DNA of 64,000 nt from Limnoperna fortunei (Eukaryota > Mollusca > Bivalvia > Mytilida > Modiolidae). The stretch spans positions 45,178,067-45,242,066 of the forward strand of contig OX104120.1 in the NCBI GenBank assembly GCA_944474755.1. Reading direction: 5' to 3'. This document shows, piece by piece, positions 59,301 to 64,000 of the stretch. Under the pieces are notes generated by a model that searched no databases, was not told where the DNA came from, and saw only the letters and a program-made list of their open reading frames with translations. Each line of letters starts with the position of its first letter. The stretch's first letter is position 1. A program made the translations under genes and the position numbers.

Positions 59301-62300
59301 TAATTTATTCCTCTTTGAATTCAAATGAAATTGATAAATAACCCCATCTTTGGAACAGAGCTTATATCCAGATTCGTTCCGCACTTTAGCATAGAGAAAC
59401 GAACTATACAATGGAGCTGATATGGTCGTTAAGCGAGTTTGACGACGAGTTCCGATTTTTTTTAACTATTGCGACGGCGATGACATTGACAACCAGTTCC
59501 AATCATGAATTGTATTTGTTATATATACTCTGCAATTTGTGTATGTTTTTTGCTTCACGTTAATGGCAAAAACTAATGTATAATACAAGTAATTACAGGC
59601 AGTGTACACATGTATATTATACTTACAAGATCGTGGAAGGTTCCATTTGTCATTGTGTCTGTACAATCTATATTAGACCTACTCCTACTAGTGTAAGGAT
59701 ACAAGATTGTTTCACTTTTACAGCAGTATATAGGTATTTTTGCGGAAAGCCTTTCAGACCACCAATTAGTCGATTGAAATGACTGCATATAAGATTCCAC
59801 CCCACAACATTGGCCCTAAAACAAAACCACACACTATTGAGATTGAAGATAATTTTTTCACGCCTGCTTGTACCAGAAATACCACACCATTGATGTTTAT
59901 CGCGTGATCATATACTGTTCTAAGACAAGTACATGTATATAGTTGTTATAACGTAACAACCCCTTCTTGTGTGCCAACAGAGCGGTTTCCCAATCCTTAA
60001 CAAGGGACCATCTAATCTGAGTACAATGTACTTAGCATTAACATACAAAACTACAAGAATTTATAAATTGCAGTAAATACATGATTAAAATTAACTATGT
60101 GATATTTATTAACTTCTTTAATACGAGAGGCACAACACAATCAACACCGAGATTGCACTCTTCATTGACAAGGATTGCCAAGTTTCCTGCCGAAGGTCGG
60201 AAAATTTTTTGGATGACTCCGGCTTCCTCTCCAATACAAACTGGACGCAATGATATAGCTGAAAAATTGCTGAAAAGTTCAGTTAAAAAAACAAAGCATT
60301 TACTGAATATACGTACCTTAATAAACAAGGTATTCCATCCGACAGATTTTTGTTCCCAATATGAAATGTCAGCATAACGATAATAATTCATATCAGACTT
60401 CATTGCAGAAGTTAAATATTCTGAAACCTGTTAACAGGAATGAAGAAACTAAACATATTTTTCTAAGTACATCTTAAATTTTGGTTCTTCGGATAGCAGT
60501 TTGGTATTAAACCTGATAAAAATTGACAAAATAGAGCATTACCTATTGAATCGTTGAAAATCAGGAAAATCATGTAAACGTTTCACGTTTTCTATTTGTT
60601 AAAACCAAATGCAAAATTATTCTGTTGTATAAAAACAAACTATTTTTGTTGTGCGTTATTCAATTTGTTTCAAGTTGAGAGTTCAGGTGTAAACCGTCTA
60701 AACTCTAAGTATAAAATAAACAGGTATAGTTACAATTCACATATAAAATACTTTAGCATGAAAACTATTGACAGTTCTGTTATGAAATGAAGTCATAAAT
60801 GTTGTGCAATTAAAATCTACCAAATTATTATAAAGTAGAATTGAATAGTTAGATAAATTTAATTTGAATAAAGTAACATGTAACATCGATAAAACGACAA
60901 ATGTGTCATGGCAGTAAGAATTGCAATCTCTTTTCTGTCCTAGTGAAATATGCAACATCGAAAATGAATGTTGCATGCTATTGTCGGCCTTTAACTCCAA
61001 CATTTATCATATTCAGTATTAAACCATTGTATACGAATCAAACCCTTTATTTAGACGAGCTTAATAATCTTACATACTGTTGAATTATTAGAAAAGATAA
61101 AAATAGCAAGCAAAAAGACATTAACTACATCCAACTATCAAGTGGCGATAACAAAAACCCAGATTTCGACAAACAGACTCACACACATAAAACAATAACA
61201 CAAAAGCGAGTCCATTTAACAAAGTAAAACAGTAGTCCACCAAGTGACTGGTTCGTTATATGTTTTCCTGGACCAAACTGTGGGGGTCCCAAGTGTTCGA
61301 CCCACAGAATAACGTAACGTCTTCTGGTCTCTGATTGGTATGCCCTCTCGTTCAGGGTGACAATTCACAAACTAAGGAAGGTAACAAGTTTAGTGAGGGC
61401 GCTTCTTGCAATAAAAAACCAATTTTGAAAATTTGGAAAAATAGTCATGTAACTAAATGTTCCCTACCCAATATTCCATACTCTTCGGTGGCAGTCAAAA
61501 TTCTGTCCCCGTTGGTCCATCTCGTTTCCTTGTTGATTTATTTTGTGTGCTAATTTATTCTCGCCATGAATATAGCTGACATGTAGCATGCTAAACGTGT
61601 TTTAAAAATCCTTCAATTTATTTTTTCATTTAATGGATGCTAGACAAATTTATGATTACTCTCCACGTCTTAGCTATTGCCTTGTGAAACAGTGGCAATA
61701 AAAATTAAAACTCAAACAAAATCGGATTTCATGGTAAGTTTTCAACGCCGTAACTATTTACAATTTAACAATTGTAACTGTTGTATCAATCGCAATGTTT
61801 TTAAATCGTGTTTAAGATAATAATTATTGTCCAAGACAAATACAGAAAATCGAAGTTTTGAACGAATTCACTGTACTTTCACAGTTCCTAGAAGGCCTGC
61901 TGAAGAAGAAAGAAAAGACACTGGCCCAGACCTTTAATTTAACATTCCGCTATATTGATGATGTTTTGTCCCTCAACAATGCTAAATTTGGTGACTATTT
62001 ACATTCAATTTACCCTAGCGAGCTTGAAATTAAAGACACCACCAATACACTAAGCTCAGCCTCTTACTTAGACCTACTTCTAGAAATAGACTCAGGAAAA
62101 CTACAAACTAGACTCTACGACAAACGTGATGACTTCAACTTTCCAATTGTCAACTTCCCGTTCATCGACAGCAACATTCCAGCAGCTCCAGAGTATGTTG
62201 TGTACATTTCACAACTTATACGTTATTCTAGATCCAAAGATCGGTATTCCGATTTTCTAGACCGACCCCTGTTGTTGACTGCTAAACTACTCAAACAAGG

Positions 62301-63444
62301 GTTTGTTGCACCTAGGTTGATGTTATCTCTCCAGAAGTTCTATGGTCGTCACCATGACTTAATTGATCGTTATGGGTCTCAAATACGATCTGACATGTTT
62401 GCTGAGTCATATGTAGTGATTCCTATTCCTGGGTTTGACTTTTCCCAAGACATGACAATGAGTAACTCGACGGGTGTCTAATTAGAGGCAGGCACTGCTT
62501 ACTCGTCCGGAGCACCTGAGTGCACCCATGGTTTTTATTGGGTTCGGGTTCATCTCTTTCTGTTTTTTGTGTTTTTGGTTTTGTGTGGCGTTTTGTCTAT
62601 ATCCGGATTTGTAACTGTCCCTTGACTTTTGGCTCTTGTTGTTCGGTCGGTTTTCTTTGCTATTTTTTATATTATAGAACGTACAAGTTGTAAGACTAGA
62701 GTGTCGTAAAGTAAAACAAACGTTTTGTACAAGTATAAACACAACAATTAAGTTAAAGGTTCTTGAATAAAAACTGTTACATGCGACTTTTATATAGTTA
62801 AATAAAACAAAAAATAATTCTGATGTTAACTTACGTGTGAGTGCACTATTCCCCATAGCACTATTTGAATGCCATGTGCTATGAACAGGAATCCCATAAA
62901 TAATATAACCTTTAATAATATGTATATTGATATTATTTATAACAAGTATATAGAATTACTTTTTGTAGTTAGTCCTTTTTTACATCTATTAGACACACAT
63001 TTATCATGATCATTTAATGCAAATGCAAAAGTGCATGTTATCTTCATTTGTATTTAACTTCTGAATCAATGCATCCATATAATATAATCAAAAGTATGCC
63101 GCTATAGAAAAAATAAATGCATTGTTTACACTAAAATACAACTTTTTACTTCTACATGTATTCGCTTGTTATAATTTAGGATAACTGCTTGTGATACTTA
63201 CCAAAAACAGCAAAAAACATCGCTGTTTAAAATCGACTGCTGAAGCTATGAACGCATATATCCCTACGCAAAATGATGCCAGAGAAAATGTCGTTACTAC
63301 AATGTGAAAGTTTTCTATCAATGAACTGAATGACCGACCAGCAATCACTATATCATCAAATATGTAGTCATTGATGTTTCTATTTCCAAATACACCGTCG
63401 TATCTTACAGCTAAAGCAATAATCAGTAATCCCACATTTAGAAG
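56317..63444 (-). CDS. Gamma tetraspanin module, 3' end of an upstream array gene (5' end outside window)
   Basis: Exons are 63202-63444, 62835-62909, 60317-60427, 59627-59815, 58063-58146 and 56317-56940. The 442 codons seen include a TAG stop at 56317-56319. Exon order, phases and all but one exon length class match the gamma module at 18-25 kb. The first exon begins LLNVGLL after a TTCCAG acceptor in phase 0. The 46-nt entry exon is expected about 1.1 kb further upstream, beyond position 64000, so this is best read as the end of another three-module gene. The large loop has SVGWNTLFIK, GQCCGVES, IPIYCCK, DCT and VCDEAIK, with an N-G-T sequon. The tail has two 24-residue repeats (ITDITVGDDP and ITDFTVIDDP), KKRSRKKKRK, YISYNKLE and a terminal ESSL, which fits a class I PDZ ligand. 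An ATG upstream of the acceptor in the same frame is an alternative start. Confidence 0.87.
57253..57360 (+). mobile_element. SINE 3' fragment
   Basis: Only the 3' body and tail remain (cctccccaaataaaaactgg, gctgaaaaattgctgaaagtgg, caaacaaacaaac). I see no target duplication. It is intronic in the gamma module at 56-63 kb. Confidence 0.7.
60141..60290 (+). mobile_element. SINE internal fragment
   Basis: The fragment matches the family body: tcaacaccgagattgc, aaggattgccaagtttcctgcc, ctccggcttcctc and actggacgcaatgatatagc. It has no head and no aac-rich tail. It ends about 30 bases before the donor of the gamma exon at 60317. Confidence 0.7.
61846..62670 (+). mobile_element. Retroelement 3' fragment with reverse-transcriptase C-terminal part
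   Basis: An open frame at 61858-62481 (207 residues) carries FRYIDDVLSLNN, the RT catalytic motif with YIDD, followed by SASYLDLLLEID, LYDKRDDFNFPIVNFPF and LQKFYGRHHDLIDRYG. I know this block from many animal repeat proteins; a Penelope-like origin is likely but not certain. It is followed by a non-coding 3' region that recurs in the other fragments here. No N-terminal RT part is present, so the element is truncated. It sits antisense in a gamma intron between 62835 and 60427. Confidence 0.75.
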
Positions 63445-64000
63445 CTGGAATGAGAAATATTGGTTTATAGTTTGGTTGTTTGATGAAAATGGAATGAACA
63501 ATCAGTTAATAAGTAAAGTTAAATGTAAGCCTAAATATAACATAAATTTTTAAAGTTATAAGAGGCTAATATTTACAAGACAAGGGTTGTCAGCATCAAT
63601 ATATCTTATGCGTTTCATTTTTAGCTGCACCTAAACCTTTATTATTTAGTGCAAACCTGTAAAAGCTAATCAGCGGTTTTTCTCCTGAAATATGTCTGTT
63701 AAAATGTGATGTATAGCTTTTATGTTGTGCGTCATTCATTCGCACAAAATTGGCAATACAAAATGGCACATGAAAGTTTTAAAATGAAAAAAAAAGTTTA
63801 AATTTTGTTGTAGTTATATATATCATTTACTATCTTTTAAATAAGCGAATTCAATAATAATTGTAATACTTTGTTTATTTGAAATACGTGTCATCACTCT
63901 TTTCGTTTCGCATATTATAATGCATGTAAACTTCCTTCAGTTACATCATAAATCAACCTTTATAAATTCAACAAGATTATCTGGTACGTGAAAATACTTT
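63445..64000. other. Intron sequence upstream of the first visible gamma exon
   Basis: No exon is found. By comparison with the complete gene, where this intron is about 1.06 kb, the 46-nt entry exon should lie beyond the window. Confidence 0.6.

Overview
The window looks like AT-rich, intron-rich animal genomic DNA, most likely from a bivalve mollusc of the mussel type. Supporting signs are widely spaced short minus-strand exons with clean GT/AG junctions, many tacatgta-like motifs, tRNA-derived SINEs flanked by target-site duplications, hammerhead-ribozyme repeats and decayed retroelement reverse transcriptases. The species assignment is inference; nothing bacterial or viral is seen.

All host coding sequence I can support lies on the minus strand and belongs to one family: tetraspanin-type four-helix modules arranged as a tandem gene array. 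Three module types occur in a fixed order, called here alpha, beta and gamma. Alpha has a degenerate large loop without CCG. Beta has CCG and four loop cysteines. Gamma has CCG, six loop cysteines and a roughly 200-residue charged cytoplasmic tail. Read 5' to 3' on the minus strand, the window holds: (i) the 3' end of one gene (gamma module, 63444-56317); (ii) one complete gene (50302-18048) in 20 exons; (iii) a damaged third copy (11947 to beyond position 1).

The main result is that the middle gene appears to be one gene rather than three. The last exon of alpha and the last exon of beta each end in phase 2 at a consensus GTAAG donor, and each is followed by a 46-nt exon with the matching phase. 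The joined frame is open for 1014 codons: three concatenated tetraspanins, 12 predicted membrane helices, then the gamma tail. At both module junctions the unspliced frame meets a TAA inside the splice donor, so intron retention would give separate single-module proteins.

The third copy is broken in two ways. Its alpha-to-beta junction is out of frame by a 14-nt length difference. It also lacks the beta helix-4 and tail exons and the gamma entry and helix-1/2 exons.

The space between exons holds an interspersed-repeat record: a near-complete SINE at 30.5 kb and relatives at 8.8, 37.1, 46.5, 57.3 and 60.2 kb; a head-to-tail pair of hammerhead-containing repeats at 32.6-33.7 kb; reverse-transcriptase fragments at 61.9, 25.0, 41.0 and 34.3 kb; a LINE relic at 15.8-16.6 kb; a recent 1.2 kb tandem duplication at 46.8-49.2 kb; and an (AAT)n microsatellite at 31.7 kb. 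Exon coordinates were read by eye from splice signals and reading-frame conservation between copies; transcript data would be decisive.
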